64,000 bases of DNA from Petrachloros mirabilis ULC683 (GCF_009939295.1 NZ_WVIC01000005.1:88807-152806); one strand, 5' to 3'. Shown: positions 18,855 through 29,563, counted from the stretch's first letter. Numbers and translations are program-made. The notes: a model not told the origin generated them from the letters alone.

Positions 18855-19976
18855 CTAGCGTCTGCGCGCCATATTGCCCTCCATGGCCTGAGCGCCCATT
18901 TGCACAGACCCAATGAGTCGCTGAAGCTCATCAGGCCGCGACGTTTTCGACATCGCCGACTCAAAAGAAATGACACCCGCCTTATAGTGATCCGCCAAAA
19001 CCTTCTCCAGAGTCACCATCCCTAACTTACCCCCAGTCTGAATGGCTGAATAGATCTGAGAGGTTTTTCCCTCTCGAATCAGATTGGAAATAGCAGGGGT
19101 CACCACCATAATTTCCTGAGCCATCACCCGGCCAAACTCCCCTGGCTTGGGATTTTGGCGGGGTACCAGGGTTTGACTAAAGACCGCTACTAAAGAGTTA
19201 GACAACTGCACCCGCACCTGGGTTTGTTGTTCAGGTGGAAAAACATCTACCATCCGGTCTACGGTTTGAGCCGCAGAACTCGTATGCAACGTGCCAAAGA
19301 CTAAGTGTCCGGTTTCAGCAGCAGAAATGGCCAACTGAATCGTTTCCAAGTCACGCATTTCCCCTACCAAAATCACATCAGGGTCTTCGCGCAGCGCCGC
19401 CCGCAGCGCATTGGCAAAGCTCTTGGTGTCTTCCCCCACCTGCCGTTGGTGCACAAGGCTCTTAATGGGCTCATAGACAAATTCAATGGGATCCTCAACC
19501 GTGAGAATATGTTCAGCCCGGGTAATGTTGATGCTGTTAATCATGGAAGCCAAAGTAGTAGACTTCCCAGAGCCAGTCGGTCCAGTCACTAGCACCAGCC
19601 CTCGGGGCTTTTCCGACATCTCCCGGACAATATTGGGCAGCGCCAACTGATCAATGGTGGGAATTTTAGAGCTGAGTGCCCGCAGTGCCGCAGCGTAGGT
19701 GCCCCGATCTTTGTAAACATTAACCCGAAACCGGGCTAACCCTCGCACCCCATAGGAGCAGTCGAGCTCCCAGGTCTGCTCTAGGTGTTTCCGTTGGGTA
19801 TTATTGAGCATGCTAAAGATTAATCGTTGACACTGCTCCGCAGTCAAGGGGTCATAATCAGTGGGAGTGAGTTTGCCATTGACGCGAATATAGGGGGGCA
19901 ACCCCACAGAAAGATGGAGATCGGAGCCGCCTTTTTCGACCACTTCCTCCATCAAATCTTCAATCATGTAGTCCAT
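18855..19976 (-). CDS. pilT: Type IV pilus retraction ATPase PilT
   Basis: 373 residues. Hexameric secretion-superfamily ATPase that powers pilus retraction. Motifs: Walker A GPTGSGKST near residue 135, Asp box LRAALREDPDVILVGEMRD, His box TGHLVFGTLHTSSA, and the PilT-specific AISNLIREGKT (a Ser in place of the usual Arg of the AIRNLIRE motif). It starts 73 bp after pilB on the same strand and is followed after 178 bp by pilC. Confidence 0.96.
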   Translation of the reverse strand: MDYMIEDLMEEVVEKGGSDLHLSVGLPPYIRVNGKLTPTDYDPLTAEQCQRLIFSMLNNTQRKHLEQTWELDCSYGVRGLARFRVNVYKDRGTYAAALRALSSKIPTIDQLALPNIVREMSEKPRGLVLVTGPTGSGKSTTLASMINSINITRAEHILTVEDPIEFVYEPIKSLVHQRQVGEDTKSFANALRAALREDPDVILVGEMRDLETIQLAISAAETGHLVFGTLHTSSAAQTVDRMVDVFPPEQQTQVRVQLSNSLVAVFSQTLVPRQNPKPGEFGRVMAQEIMVVTPAISNLIREGKTSQIYSAIQTGGKLGMVTLEKVLADHYKAGVISFESAMSKTSRPDELQRLIGSVQMGAQAMEGNMARRR

Positions 19977-20049
19977 AACGACATCCTTAAACGTAAAACG
20001 TAAGCGTACTGGGGTTTTAATTGACTAGGCGAATGGGCTGCTCCTGAAA

Positions 20050-22062
20050 TTAATCTTCAAAGCGAGGCGTTGTACAGTAGGGGCAGTCGAGCCACTCAGG
20101 CTTGAGATCGGCCTTACACACACGGCAGGTGAGGGAAGATTTTCGTTTGGCCTTAATTTCGGCTTCGAGGCCACTGTCTGTAAAGGTGACACGCTCCACT
20201 TCATCTAGGGTGGTTTCGCCTCGCTTTACCAAATTCAAACTGTAGGCCAGCAGGGTTTGCATACCCTCTTCAACGGCTATTTCTTTGATGCGCTCCGTGG
20301 GCGCACCTTCTGTAATCAAAGATTGCAAAACCTCAGTAACGCGCATAATTTCGTAGACCCCGCAACGGCCTCTGTAGCCAATGCCCTTACAGTTGGAGCA
20401 AATGGGCTGGTTCGTGGCCTGGGCAGCTTGAATTTCGTCGGGGGTGAGGGCATTGGCTTTGTACAGCGTAATCTCAGTCCCCGCAGAAACACTGAGGCCA
20501 AAGCGGGCGAGTTCAGCCGGGGTGGGTTGATAGGGCACGCGACATTCTGAGCAAACGCGTCGGACTAACCGCTGTGCCACGACACCAATCAATGACGCAG
20601 ACACCATGAAAGGTTCCACTTCCATTTCCGCTAGGCGGGCGATGGCACTGGCTGCATCATTGGTGTGCAATGTAGTCAACACCAAGTGTCCGGTTAGAGC
20701 CGCCTCAATGGCAGTCTTCGCCGTTTCCTTATCTCGGGTCTCACCCACCAGAATTACATCTGGATCCTGTCGCAGAAACGCACGCAGGATCGAGGCAAAA
20801 TCCATTCCTTTTTCCCGAATCACCTGCACCTGCGTCAATCCGGGCAAGGTGTACTCAATGGGATCTTCCGCAGTGCTAATGTTGACCCCTGGGTCATTAC
20901 ATTCTGCCAAAGCGGAGTAGAGCGTCGTCGTCTTCCCGGATCCCGTTGGCCCGGTCACCAAAATCAATCCAAAGGGGCGGCTCACCATTTCTCGGACAAT
21001 ATCGAGACTGTAGGGGTCGGTAATTAACTTATCCAGCCCCAACTGGGTCGAGGAGTTGTCTAGAATTCGTAACACCACTTTTTCGCCATAGCGGCTCGGC
21101 AGGGTGTTGACCCGAAAATCCACTTTGCGGCCCTGGAACAACCGCCGAATTCGGCCATCTTGAGGCAATCGGCGCTCGGCAATATCGAGGTCGGCAATAA
21201 TCTTAAATCGAGAAATGACGGCTGGAATGATCCGACGGGGGAGGGGTTCAAAGGCTTGGTGCAAGACCCCATCTTTGCGGAAGCGAATCCGTAAATGATC
21301 TTCTTGAGGTTCAATGTGAATATCAGAAACCCCATCCTGGAGCGCCTTAGCAAGCACTTTATTCACTAGACCAATAATGGGCGCTGCATCCGCATCCTGA
21401 AGCGCAGCCCCAAGATCAGTATCGCCTTCATCGGAGGATAAATCTTCAATGCCCACAAAGGCATCGAGATCATCGCCAATGTCAAAATCAACCTCGACTA
21501 GGGCTTTGGTTTGTTCCTGGTGCTTGACCTGCTCATCGAGATATTTGGCAATGAGGCCCTGATAGTCTTCTAGGGCAATCACAATCCGCTGAAGGGCAAT
21601 GCTTTGAGGGCGCAAAATGCGGTTGAGATCATCCAATGCACCCAGGTTGTCTGGGTCAACCATGGCCACCAGCAGGCAGGGTGGATCAACAGTGTGGTTG
21701 AGCATCAAGGGAATCAACTGATACCGTCGGCAAATATCCAACGGTATCAGTGTATTGATCAGCTCTTCAATTTGATCGGTGGGAATTTGACTCAGTTCAG
21801 GATCAAGGGAGTCAATGCCATAGATGATTTTGAGTTCAAAGAGTTGTTGGCGCTTATATTGACGCAACAGCTCTGGTGAGAGCGCCTTCCCTGTGATTCC
21901 CTGAACGATCTCAACCAGCGACTTCCCAGTCTGGCGACTTTTCATGACGGCTTCGCGCATCTGCTCCTGGTCAACATAACCAGCTGCAATGAGCTTGTTG
22001 CCAAAGGGCGAAAAGTTTTGCCGTGTTACCAGTGCCCGTCTAGGAGAAGAAGAATGAACCAT
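20050..22062 (-). CDS. pilB: Type IV pilus extension ATPase PilB
   Basis: 670 residues from the ATG at 22062 (MVHSSSPRRALV); the frame is open further upstream to 22257, but that part is not family-like. Extension motor of type IV pili. Order: MshEN-type N-domain (residues 10-180), then the ATPase core with Walker A GPTGSGKTT, Asp box LRAFLRQDPDVILVGETRD, His box TGHLVLTTLHTNDA and the zinc tetracysteine (CSECRVPY and CSNCKGIGY). An additional C-terminal knuckle pair, CRVCKAD and CPYCTTP, forms a short second zinc ribbon. First gene of pilB-pilT-pilC, divergent from grpE. Confidence 0.95.
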   Translation of the reverse strand: MVHSSSPRRALVTRQNFSPFGNKLIAAGYVDQEQMREAVMKSRQTGKSLVEIVQGITGKALSPELLRQYKRQQLFELKIIYGIDSLDPELSQIPTDQIEELINTLIPLDICRRYQLIPLMLNHTVDPPCLLVAMVDPDNLGALDDLNRILRPQSIALQRIVIALEDYQGLIAKYLDEQVKHQEQTKALVEVDFDIGDDLDAFVGIEDLSSDEGDTDLGAALQDADAAPIIGLVNKVLAKALQDGVSDIHIEPQEDHLRIRFRKDGVLHQAFEPLPRRIIPAVISRFKIIADLDIAERRLPQDGRIRRLFQGRKVDFRVNTLPSRYGEKVVLRILDNSSTQLGLDKLITDPYSLDIVREMVSRPFGLILVTGPTGSGKTTTLYSALAECNDPGVNISTAEDPIEYTLPGLTQVQVIREKGMDFASILRAFLRQDPDVILVGETRDKETAKTAIEAALTGHLVLTTLHTNDAASAIARLAEMEVEPFMVSASLIGVVAQRLVRRVCSECRVPYQPTPAELARFGLSVSAGTEITLYKANALTPDEIQAAQATNQPICSNCKGIGYRGRCGVYEIMRVTEVLQSLITEGAPTERIKEIAVEEGMQTLLAYSLNLVKRGETTLDEVERVTFTDSGLEAEIKAKRKSSLTCRVCKADLKPEWLDCPYCTTPRFED

Positions 22063-22492
22063 AGTTGGGGTGGGAATAAATACACTTAAGAATAGAGGAT
22101 CTGAGCTTGGATGTCCCCAGGTTGGGCTGGAACTGCCGCAACGGTACCATGATGGCGGTATTGTTCTCATCATGCCCAGTTCTGATAAAAGTTGTGACAT
22201 CTTGCCCCAACCTCGGTGCAGTTTTTCGGGGAATGTCAACGGCTGCCCATCGACCAATCGGTTTGGTTGACTCTAAAATAGGAGGCGAACTACAGAAGGT
22301 CTGCGATTATAAGCTGACCTCTGTCAACTGCTGGTTGCAGTTTGCGGCCTGTTGCAATTGAGGTTGCGCCGGCCTGAGTTCTGTTGAGTTAAATGTCCTT
22401 TTCAGATTGATACGATTCTGTTCATTTCTTTTGAACAATGAATTCAATTATCCTCCTGCCGAAGGTCAGTGACTTTGTGGAGCCGCAATACA

Positions 22493-23248
22493 ATGAGTAA
22501 GGAAGATAAACAGTCGTCTGGTCTGCATGATGAAGCCATGGAAGAATCTGTTGTGAACTACGAAGAAGCATCCCCAAGCCTTATTCCTGAGCCTGCGGGG
22601 CAAGCGGGAGATCCTCCCCCAATTGATCTTGAAGAATTGCAGCCCAGCCCAGATGGGCTTGAACCCCATGGCAGCCCATCTGGGCTACCTGCTGCATCTG
22701 CGGCGGTTGCCGATCGAGAACAAGCCCTTGAGCTGCTCGCTGCGGAGGTGGAGTCGCTGCGGTTACAGCTAGAGGAGCGCAACGCTCACTATATGAGGAT
22801 TGCGGCTGACTTCGACAATTTCCGTAAACGCAATGCTCGGGAAAAAGAAGAGCTGGAGCAGCATGTTAAGCGCCATACTCTGTCGGAACTGCTCCCTGTC
22901 ATTGATAGCTTTGAGCGGGCGCGATCGCAAATCAAGCCCAAGACCGATGGCGAGACTGTCGTACATAACAACTATCAAGGCGTTTACAAACAACTGGTTG
23001 AATGCCTGAAGCGGATTGGGGTTTCCCCCATGCGTCCCAAAGGCCAGCCCTTTGACCCCAACTACCATGATGCGGTCATGCGCGAAGCCACCGATCAACA
23101 TCCAGAGGGCACCGTTCTCGAAGAACTCCAGCAGGGTTATCTTTTAGGAGACAAGGTCTTGCGCCATGCCATGGTCAAAGTAGCCACAGCCCCAGAAGAT
23201 GGCTCTGCAACCAGTGCCCATGATGTTCCTGAGGAGACCCCAGAGTAG
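22493..23248 (+). CDS. grpE: Nucleotide exchange factor GrpE
   Basis: 251 residues from the ATG at 22493, with GGAG about 9 nt upstream. An in-frame GTG at 22469 is a poorer choice because its AAGG lies too close. GrpE releases ADP from DnaK. An acidic, low-complexity N-terminus is followed by the coiled coil (residues 85-130; [22 protein letters not shown]) and the beta wing ([39 protein letters not shown]). It heads the grpE-dnaK-dnaJ chaperone cluster. No CIRCE element was found upstream. Confidence 0.95.
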   Translation: MSKEDKQSSGLHDEAMEESVVNYEEASPSLIPEPAGQAGDPPPIDLEELQPSPDGLEPHGSPSGLPAASAAVADREQALELLAAEVESLRLQLEERNAHYMRIAADFDNFRKRNAREKEELEQHVKRHTLSELLPVIDSFERARSQIKPKTDGETVVHNNYQGVYKQLVECLKRIGVSPMRPKGQPFDPNYHDAVMREATDQHPEGTVLEELQQGYLLGDKVLRHAMVKVATAPEDGSATSAHDVPEETPE

Positions 23249-23299
23249 GAATGCAAATGACATACACTTGATTATCAGCGAGGCACACCCAAAAAATTT

Positions 23300-23335
23300 T
23301 GCCGCAATTGATGGAATTCATAACAAATTGCGGCA
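23300..23335. promoter_or_regulatory. Inverted repeat between grpE and dnaK
   Basis: Perfect 10-bp arms TGCCGCAATT / AATTGCGGCA with a 16-nt spacer, 52 bp after grpE and 81 bp before dnaK. No T-tract follows, so it is not a classical terminator. It may be an operator or an mRNA hairpin. It is not a CIRCE sequence. Confidence 0.5.
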
Positions 23336-23415
23336 TGCTACTAATCAGCAACCTGAATCTTGACCCACTGAGATTCGGACAAAATGTCTGTTATTGCCGT
23401 TAGCCAAATAAATCT

Positions 23416-25380
23416 ATGGGTAAGGTCATCGGAATTGATCTCGGAACCACAAATAGTTGTGTTGCAGTCCTAGAAGGTGGGCAGCCTGTGGTTATCCCCA
23501 GTGCTGAGGGGGGTCGGACAACACCCAGCATCGTAGGATTTGGCAAATCTGACGAACGGCTTATCGGTCAATTGGCAAAACGCCAAGCCGTCACCAACTC
23601 TGAAAATACCATCTTTAGTATTAAGCGATTTATTGGTCGCCGTTGGCAAGAAACCGAAGTGGAACGCTCTCGGGTGGCTTATGTCTGTATTTCCGGTCGA
23701 GATGACACGGTAGATGTACAGATCCGTGGCAAAGCCTTCACCCCCCAGGAACTCTCTGCCATGATTTTGCAGAAGTTAAAGCAAGACGCAGAAGACTACC
23801 TGGGCGAATCAGTCTCTCAAGCCGTGATTACGGTTCCAGCCTATTTCAGTGATGCCCAGCGCCAAGCCACCAAAGATGCTGGCAGCATTGCTGGCTTAGA
23901 AGTGCTTCGCATTATCAACGAACCCACGGCGGCAGCCCTCTCCTACGGATTAGACAAGCAAGAACAAGAGCAGTGCGTGTTAGTGTTCGATTTGGGGGGG
24001 GGAACCTTTGACGTCTCCATTTTGCAGCTTGGAGACGGCATTTTCGAAGTCAAAGCCACAGCGGGCAACAACCATCTTGGGGGCGATGATTTTGACGAAT
24101 GCATCCTGCGCTGGATGCTGAAAAACTTTCAGGAGACCGAAAATATTGATCTTGCCAAAGACAAAATGGCGTTGCAACGGCTGCGAGAGGCGGCTGAGAA
24201 AGCAAAGGTCGAACTCTCTGGCACCATCAGTACCTCCATTAATCTGCCGTTTATTACGGCGGATGAAACCGGGCCGAAGCATCTGGAAACCGAGTTGACC
24301 CGAGCCAAATTTGAGGAGTTGGCGGCTGACTTAATTAAGGCCACTCTAGAGCCCATGGAGCAAGCACTGGAAGATAGTGATCTCACCCCAGAAGGCATTG
24401 ATCGTATTCTGTTAGTCGGGGGTTCGACTCGAATTCCGGCTGTCCAAGACGCCGTGCGCCAATTCTTTAAGGGCAAAGCCCCCGACCGCTCTGTAAACCC
24501 GGATGAAGCGGTTGCCTTAGGTGCTGCCATTCAGGCCGGAGTGCTGGGGGGTGAAGTCAAAGACTTGCTGCTGCTTGATATTACACCTCTGTCCATGGGG
24601 ATTGAGACCCTAGGCGGGGTTTTCACCAAGATTATTGAGCGCAACACCACCTTGCCCACCAGTCGTTCCCAAAACTTTTCAACAGCGACCGATGGCCAAA
24701 CTACCGTGGAAATCCAGGTTTTCCAGGGGGAACGTGCCATGGTAAAAGACAACAAGTGTCTGGGGCAATTTGAGCTAACCGGCATCCCTGCGGCTCCCCG
24801 AGGTGTTCCTCAGATTGAAGTCACTTTTGACATTGATGCCAATGGCATTCTGAATGTTTCTGCCCAAGACAAAGGAACAGGACGCAAGCAAAGCATTCGG
24901 ATTTCTAATACGGGGGGACTCAGCAGCTTTGAAGTGGAGCGCATGCGCCAAGAAGCCCAAATCTATGCCGATCAAGATCGCAAACAGCAAGAAATAGCCC
25001 AGCTCAAGAATCAAGTGGATAGCTTAATTTACAATTACACTTCCACGCTTGAAGAAAATGGTGCTGCACTCAGTCCAGATTTGAAGCAGCATGCCGATCA
25101 AGTCGTTCAAGCCGTCCAAAGTAGTCTGAGCCAGCCCAGCCTGAGCGCTGACCTGCTGCGCCAAAAAATCGATGAGCTGCAACAATTGTTGTTGGGCATT
25201 GGTGCCGCAGTCTACCAAGCCCCCAGTACCAAAGCAGGACCGACACCTCCCCAGGCCGCCCTCTCTCATTCCTCAATTCCCGACTTTGACTCTTTTTCAA
25301 GCGTTGCTTTGGAAGATGAAGCCACGGTGATTGGCGACTTTGATGAAACCATTGTGACTGACTATGAAGCAGTTGACTAA
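23416..25380 (+). CDS. dnaK: Chaperone DnaK (Hsp70)
   Basis: 654 residues, full length. ATPase domain with [41 protein letters not shown] and [11 protein letters not shown]; substrate domain with [14 protein letters not shown]; a C-terminal lid and an acidic tail ([18 protein letters not shown]) rather than the classical EEVKD end. Cyanobacteria carry several DnaK paralogues; which one this is cannot be decided by eye. It is followed after 47 bp by dnaJ and preceded by grpE, so the three form a functional chaperone machine. Confidence 0.96.
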   Translation: MGKVIGIDLGTTNSCVAVLEGGQPVVIPSAEGGRTTPSIVGFGKSDERLIGQLAKRQAVTNSENTIFSIKRFIGRRWQETEVERSRVAYVCISGRDDTVDVQIRGKAFTPQELSAMILQKLKQDAEDYLGESVSQAVITVPAYFSDAQRQATKDAGSIAGLEVLRIINEPTAAALSYGLDKQEQEQCVLVFDLGGGTFDVSILQLGDGIFEVKATAGNNHLGGDDFDECILRWMLKNFQETENIDLAKDKMALQRLREAAEKAKVELSGTISTSINLPFITADETGPKHLETELTRAKFEELAADLIKATLEPMEQALEDSDLTPEGIDRILLVGGSTRIPAVQDAVRQFFKGKAPDRSVNPDEAVALGAAIQAGVLGGEVKDLLLLDITPLSMGIETLGGVFTKIIERNTTLPTSRSQNFSTATDGQTTVEIQVFQGERAMVKDNKCLGQFELTGIPAAPRGVPQIEVTFDIDANGILNVSAQDKGTGRKQSIRISNTGGLSSFEVERMRQEAQIYADQDRKQQEIAQLKNQVDSLIYNYTSTLEENGAALSPDLKQHADQVVQAVQSSLSQPSLSADLLRQKIDELQQLLLGIGAAVYQAPSTKAGPTPPQAALSHSSIPDFDSFSSVALEDEATVIGDFDETIVTDYEAVD

Positions 25381-25427
25381 CTGCGCTATGGTCAAGAGAG
25401 TATGTTGTCTATCTGAATGCAACATTT

Positions 25428-26564
25428 ATGGCTCGTGATTATTACGATCTTCTCGGTGTTTCGCGGAGTGCTGATCCGGACGAGCTCAAGCGTGCCTATC
25501 GCCGCTTAGCCCGAAAGTATCATCCTGATGTCAATAAAGAGGCAGGTGCCGAGGATCGGTTCAAGGAAATCAACCGAGCCTACGAAGTCCTCTCTGACTC
25601 AGAAATGCGGGCTCGCTATGACCGATTTGGTGAGGCGGGAGTGGGTGCAGCAGGCGCTACACCGGGGGGCTTTCAAGACTTTGGAGATATGGGTGGCTTT
25701 GCCGATATCTTTGAAAGTTTTTTCAGTGGTTTTGGTGGAACTGCCACCCAAGGAACCCGGCGACGTGCCGGCCCTACCCGGGGAGATGATTTGCGCTATG
25801 ACCTGAAACTAGAGTTTCGAGAGGCTATTTTTGGGGGTGAAAAGCAAATTCGGATCACCCATTTAGAAACCTGTTCAGTGTGTCAGGGATCGGGGGCGAA
25901 GTCTGGCACCCGACCGCAAACCTGTGGCACCTGTGGTGGGAGTGGTCAAGTTCGACGAGCTGCCCGCACGCCATTTGGCAGTTTTACCCAAGTTTCGGTG
26001 TGCCCCACCTGCGAAGGCAGTGGTCAAACTATTGCCGAAAAGTGTGATGCCTGCGGCGGCAAAGGTCACAACCAGGTCAGTAAAAAGCTAAAAATTACGA
26101 TTCCCGGTGGCGTTGATACGGGAACGCGTCTACGGGTACTCAACGAGGGGGATGCAGGTCTGCGGGGCGGTCCCCCTGGAGATCTCTATGTCTACTTGTT
26201 TGTCGATCAAGATGCTGAGTTTCGGCGCGAAGGCGACAATATCTTATCTGATCTCACCATTGGCTATCTTCAAGCTATTTTGGGGGGACAGGTGCCGGTG
26301 AACACGGTGGACGGCGAAACGCTGCTGACGATTCCACCGGGAACCCAGTCGGGGACGGTCTTAACTCTGGAAAAGCAGGGGGCTCGTCGTGTCGGTAATC
26401 CTGTGGATCGCGGCGATCATCTGATTACCATTGCCGTGGAAATTCCCACGCGCATTTCGGCAGAGGAGCGCGAGTTGTTAGAAAAGCTGGCGCAGATTCG
26501 AGCCGAAAAAATGAATAAGGGGGGGGTTGAAGGCTTCCTAGGAGGCTTATTTGGGGGGCGCTAA
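25428..26564 (+). CDS. dnaJ: Chaperone DnaJ, class I
   Basis: 378 residues. Full class I layout: J domain (1-70) with HPD in RKYHPDVN, Gly/Phe-rich linker ([20 protein letters not shown]), a zinc domain with four CxxCxGxG repeats ([32 protein letters not shown]), two beta-barrel substrate domains and a C-terminal dimerisation segment. It stimulates DnaK ATP hydrolysis and delivers substrates. It is 4 bp from the tusA-like gene, so the cluster continues into tusA and rsgA. Confidence 0.96.
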   Translation: MARDYYDLLGVSRSADPDELKRAYRRLARKYHPDVNKEAGAEDRFKEINRAYEVLSDSEMRARYDRFGEAGVGAAGATPGGFQDFGDMGGFADIFESFFSGFGGTATQGTRRRAGPTRGDDLRYDLKLEFREAIFGGEKQIRITHLETCSVCQGSGAKSGTRPQTCGTCGGSGQVRRAARTPFGSFTQVSVCPTCEGSGQTIAEKCDACGGKGHNQVSKKLKITIPGGVDTGTRLRVLNEGDAGLRGGPPGDLYVYLFVDQDAEFRREGDNILSDLTIGYLQAILGGQVPVNTVDGETLLTIPPGTQSGTVLTLEKQGARRVGNPVDRGDHLITIAVEIPTRISAEERELLEKLAQIRAEKMNKGGVEGFLGGLFGGR

Positions 26565-26567
26565 GTC

Positions 26568-26828
26568 ATGAGTTTGTCCTCAGCGTTTGCCAGCCCGGAG
26601 ACGTTGGATCTCAGGGGCACGCCTTGTCCGCTTAATTTTGTGCGAACGAAACTGCGGTTACAGCAAATGCACCCCGGTGCCTTATTAGAAGTGTGGTTAG
26701 ATGGCGGGGAGCCCATTGCCCAAGTGCCTGACAGCTTAAGGATGTCGGGCTATGTGATTGAGGCAATAGAAGCGCGCGCAGAATATTTTGCGCTCCAGGT
26801 TCGTTGTCCGGGGGGAGAAGCTGGGTGA
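26568..26828 (+). CDS. TusA/SirA-like sulfurtransferase family protein
   Basis: 86 residues. The TusA signature with the active-site Cys is in LDLRGTPCPLNFVRTKLRL, followed by a compact beta-alpha-beta fold (GALLEVWLDGGEPIAQVP). TusA proteins pass sulfur as a Cys persulfide, for example to tRNA thiolation; the partner here is unknown. It starts 4 bp after dnaJ and its stop overlaps the rsgA GTG start (GTGA), so it is part of the chaperone operon. Confident at family level. Confidence 0.88.
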   Translation: MSLSSAFASPETLDLRGTPCPLNFVRTKLRLQQMHPGALLEVWLDGGEPIAQVPDSLRMSGYVIEAIEARAEYFALQVRCPGGEAG

Positions 26829-27934
26829 GCACTAGGGCAAATCGACCTGGTTTCATTGAGCCTATCCAGGGAACTGTATTGGCGGTTCAGGCCAATTTTT
26901 ATCGCGTGCGACTGCAATTGGCGGACTCAGTTGATGGGGTGGGGTTGCCGCCAAGGGAGTTGTTGTGCACTCGCCGCTCAAGACTGAAGAAAATGGGTCA
27001 GCAAGTCATGGTGGGTGATCAGGTGCGAATTGAGGAACCTGACTGGCAGGGTGGGCGGGGGGCAATTGCTGAGGTCTTGCCGCGGGGCTTGGTTTTGCAG
27101 CGGCCTCCAGTTGCCAATGCTCAACAGGTCTTGTTGTTGTTTGCCTTGGTTGATCCGCCCTTGGATCTGCAACAGTTGACCCGTTTTTTGGTCACGGTGG
27201 AGGCCACGGGGCTCCAGGTGCGCCTCTGTTTCAATAAATGTGATTTGGTGGATCAAACTGAACAGCAAGATTGGTGCGATCGCGTCCACCAATGGGGCTA
27301 CCCAGCCCACCTGATCAGTTTGTACCAGCAGAGGGGGCTAGAGGGCATCCAAACCTCGCTCAAGCATCGAGTCACCGTATTGGCTGGCCCCTCTGGGGTC
27401 GGCAAATCCAGTCTCATTCACCACCTTCTCCCCCATGCAGAGCTTCGCGTTGGAGAAATTTCGCACCGGTGGCGACGGGGTCAGCATACGACCCGCCACG
27501 TCGAATTATTTGAATTACCCCAAGGGGGGCTGATTGCTGACACCCCTGGCTTTAATCAACCCGCACTCACCTGTGAACCATCAGCCCTGGCCCATTGTTT
27601 TCCAGAGATTCGCCAACGATTACAGCAAGGGCAATGTCAATTTAAAGATTGTCTGCACCGAGATGAGCCCCATTGCATGGTTCGGGGATCTTGGGAGCGC
27701 TACCCCTATTATCTAACCCTTTTAGAAGAAGCCATGACCCTGGAGGCCGAGCGCAATGCAACGGCCAACCCAGAAGTCAACCTGAAGACAAAACCGACCC
27801 GGGGGGGAAGCACCCACCCCGAACCCAAACTGATGGCAAAGCGCTATCGTCGGAGTGCTCGCAAAACAGAGCACCAAACCCTACAGCACCTTTACCAAGA
27901 AGCCGAAGAGCAGTGGAGTAGCCCTGAGCGCTAG
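26825..27934 (+). CDS. rsgA: Ribosome small-subunit-dependent GTPase RsgA
   Basis: 369 residues from a GTG at 26825 that overlaps the preceding stop; GGGGGAG lies just upstream and supports it. Circularly permuted GTPase that acts in late 30S maturation. Order: OB fold, G4 NKCDLVD, G1 GPSGVGKSS, G3 DTPGF, then a zinc-binding C-terminal element (CQFKDCLHRDEPHC). A basic extension (RRSARKTEHQ and nearby) follows the usual end. Translation coupling with the TusA-like gene is clear from the GTGA overlap. Confidence 0.94.
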   Translation: MSTRANRPGFIEPIQGTVLAVQANFYRVRLQLADSVDGVGLPPRELLCTRRSRLKKMGQQVMVGDQVRIEEPDWQGGRGAIAEVLPRGLVLQRPPVANAQQVLLLFALVDPPLDLQQLTRFLVTVEATGLQVRLCFNKCDLVDQTEQQDWCDRVHQWGYPAHLISLYQQRGLEGIQTSLKHRVTVLAGPSGVGKSSLIHHLLPHAELRVGEISHRWRRGQHTTRHVELFELPQGGLIADTPGFNQPALTCEPSALAHCFPEIRQRLQQGQCQFKDCLHRDEPHCMVRGSWERYPYYLTLLEEAMTLEAERNATANPEVNLKTKPTRGGSTHPEPKLMAKRYRRSARKTEHQTLQHLYQEAEEQWSSPER

Positions 27935-28581
27935 TCTTGAGGCTCCGCCGCACTTAACTCATTCAAAGGATATAGGGTCGCCAAGCGATCCCGAATTGCC
28001 ATCAAGTTGTTGGGCAAGTCTTTGCGCAATCGCCGCTCTACAGCAATCACAGGCATCGTTCGTTTAGGATGCACTTGCACCGCATAGGTCAATTCCGTCC
28101 CAGGATCCTGGGCATGGCCAAGGGGCAACGAGCGCAGTCGCCAGCCTCCCTCAAAGGCCGTAAAGTCACCTTCTACCATGGTAAAACCCAGGGTATGCGG
28201 AAACTGCTCTTGCATTTCTAAGACGACCCGCGCTGAAAACTTCAGAAACAGGGCATCCTGCACCCCAACCTGCTCCAGCAAAATGCAACCCTCCTCTGAG
28301 GGTAAGCACTTACTTTTGGCCAAATTGGGAATAAAGTCAGCCAACCGTTCATAATCTGTGAGCACCTGCCAAACTTTCTCGGGAGCATGGGGGAGCAGTA
28401 GCTTGGCTTCAATGTACCGCTGACGCCCCTCTCGTTTCTGTAACCACAGGGAAACCTGATCGCTCAGCGACTCAACGGTTTCTAGATCCGCTTCGGCCTC
28501 CGTGGTTGGCTCAGATGTCGCTGGCTGGGGGTCTGTAGCCAGCGGATTCAGCGCCATATCCAAGGAAGAAAAGTCTGGCAT
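27931..28581 (-). CDS. SRPBCC (START/polyketide cyclase-like) protein
   Basis: 216 residues. The N-terminal 50 residues are low-complexity and acidic (PATSEPTTEAEADLETVESL). From about residue 58 there is a COQ10/cyclase-type SRPBCC domain with VWQVLTDYERLADFIPNLAKSK, GGWRLRSL and TELTYAVQVHPK. Such proteins bind hydrophobic ligands in a cavity; in cyanobacteria and plastids many members are of unknown ligand. It is convergent with rsgA with a 4-bp overlap. No signal peptide. Confidence 0.85.
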   Translation of the reverse strand: MPDFSSLDMALNPLATDPQPATSEPTTEAEADLETVESLSDQVSLWLQKREGRQRYIEAKLLLPHAPEKVWQVLTDYERLADFIPNLAKSKCLPSEEGCILLEQVGVQDALFLKFSARVVLEMQEQFPHTLGFTMVEGDFTAFEGGWRLRSLPLGHAQDPGTELTYAVQVHPKRTMPVIAVERRLRKDLPNNLMAIRDRLATLYPLNELSAAEPQD

Positions 28582-28816
28582 AGATCAACCCCGATCAACA
28601 CACTTCAAAAGACCATCTCAACAAATGCCCCAGCCCAAAGGCGTTAAATTGAGCTGACAAATCACCGTCAAAAGTCCCCAAGAAACCAGTTCAGCCATGA
28701 ACTAGACTGGCATTGATCCCCCAGGGCTGCCACCCTACTGCAAGCAGTGCTTTGCTTAGGATACCCACCCGCGCCCGATCTACCTCAAAATATGACTTCT
28801 CTAACTTGCCCACCTC

Positions 28817-29473
28817 TCAAGCCGACTCATCAGCCTGGAAGGTATCTTTTAGAGCAGTACGGGCTGCTAGGTGATTTCGGGTAGAGGTCAAAATTTCAAT
28901 TTCGCGTTTCAGACGCATTGCCGTATCTTGTAGTTCCAGAAGACTCTGCTGTTCAGGCGCTGCACCATAGAAATTGCTTGCCACCCAGTAGGACAATTCC
29001 ACCGGTAAACTCGGCACCTCTTCAGGCATACTGATATCTTGCTCGGTGAGCTTGGCAGAGAGATGAACCACATCTTTGAACAACTGCAATACATCCTTGG
29101 CCAAGCCTCTGAGATCCTCTTGAGGTGGGTCATCCTCGATCCACTCCACCAAGCCCACCCGATAGGGCTTTTCCCTAACGTAGTCCAAAACCCGGAACCG
29201 CTGTTGACCTAGGGTTAACACCATCATCCGATCATCAGGGAGCCGCTCAAACCGAACAATTTCTGCACAGCAACCAATATTGACCGCCCGCCCTTGCTCT
29301 GGATCCCACATAAGTACGCCAAACCTGCGATCGCATTCCAGGATTGTATTCATCATGATTCGGTAGCGAAACTCAAAAATATGCAACGGCAAGGGTCGAC
29401 CTGGAAAAAGCACAATCTCAGGTAACGGAAAAAGAGGCAACTCACGAACGGCAATAGAAGATGATGATGGCAT
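28817..29473 (-). CDS. Lon-protease substrate-binding (LON) domain protein
   Basis: 218 residues. Only the N-terminal LON domain is present: ELPLFPLPEIVLFPGRPLPL, IFEFRYRIMMNTIL, FGVLMWDP, then a helical C-terminal part ending with LQDTAMRLKREIEILTSTRN. No ATPase or protease part exists, so it is a stand-alone member (YcaP/PUA-LON type) widely found in cyanobacteria. The role is unknown; substrate binding is inferred from the domain. A hairpin lies upstream of its start. Confidence 0.9.
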   Translation of the reverse strand: MPSSSSIAVRELPLFPLPEIVLFPGRPLPLHIFEFRYRIMMNTILECDRRFGVLMWDPEQGRAVNIGCCAEIVRFERLPDDRMMVLTLGQQRFRVLDYVREKPYRVGLVEWIEDDPPQEDLRGLAKDVLQLFKDVVHLSAKLTEQDISMPEEVPSLPVELSYWVASNFYGAAPEQQSLLELQDTAMRLKREIEILTSTRNHLAARTALKDTFQADESA

Positions 29474-29563
29474 GCTGCAAACTATGACTCAATGCAAATC
29501 AATAAGCTTTCCTAACACTGTAACGAAGGAATTTAAAAGCTGCTAAGCCCATTCCAAAGCATA

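Noticed and set aside
22425..22445. CIRCE-type heat-shock operator upstream of grpE
   Set aside because: Only a 5-bp inverted repeat GTTCA/TGAAC is present; no TTAGCACTC-N9-GAGTGCTAA.
24415..24435. tRNA T-loop-like GGTTCGACTC
   Set aside because: It is inside dnaK coding sequence (GGSTRIP) and has no surrounding cloverleaf.
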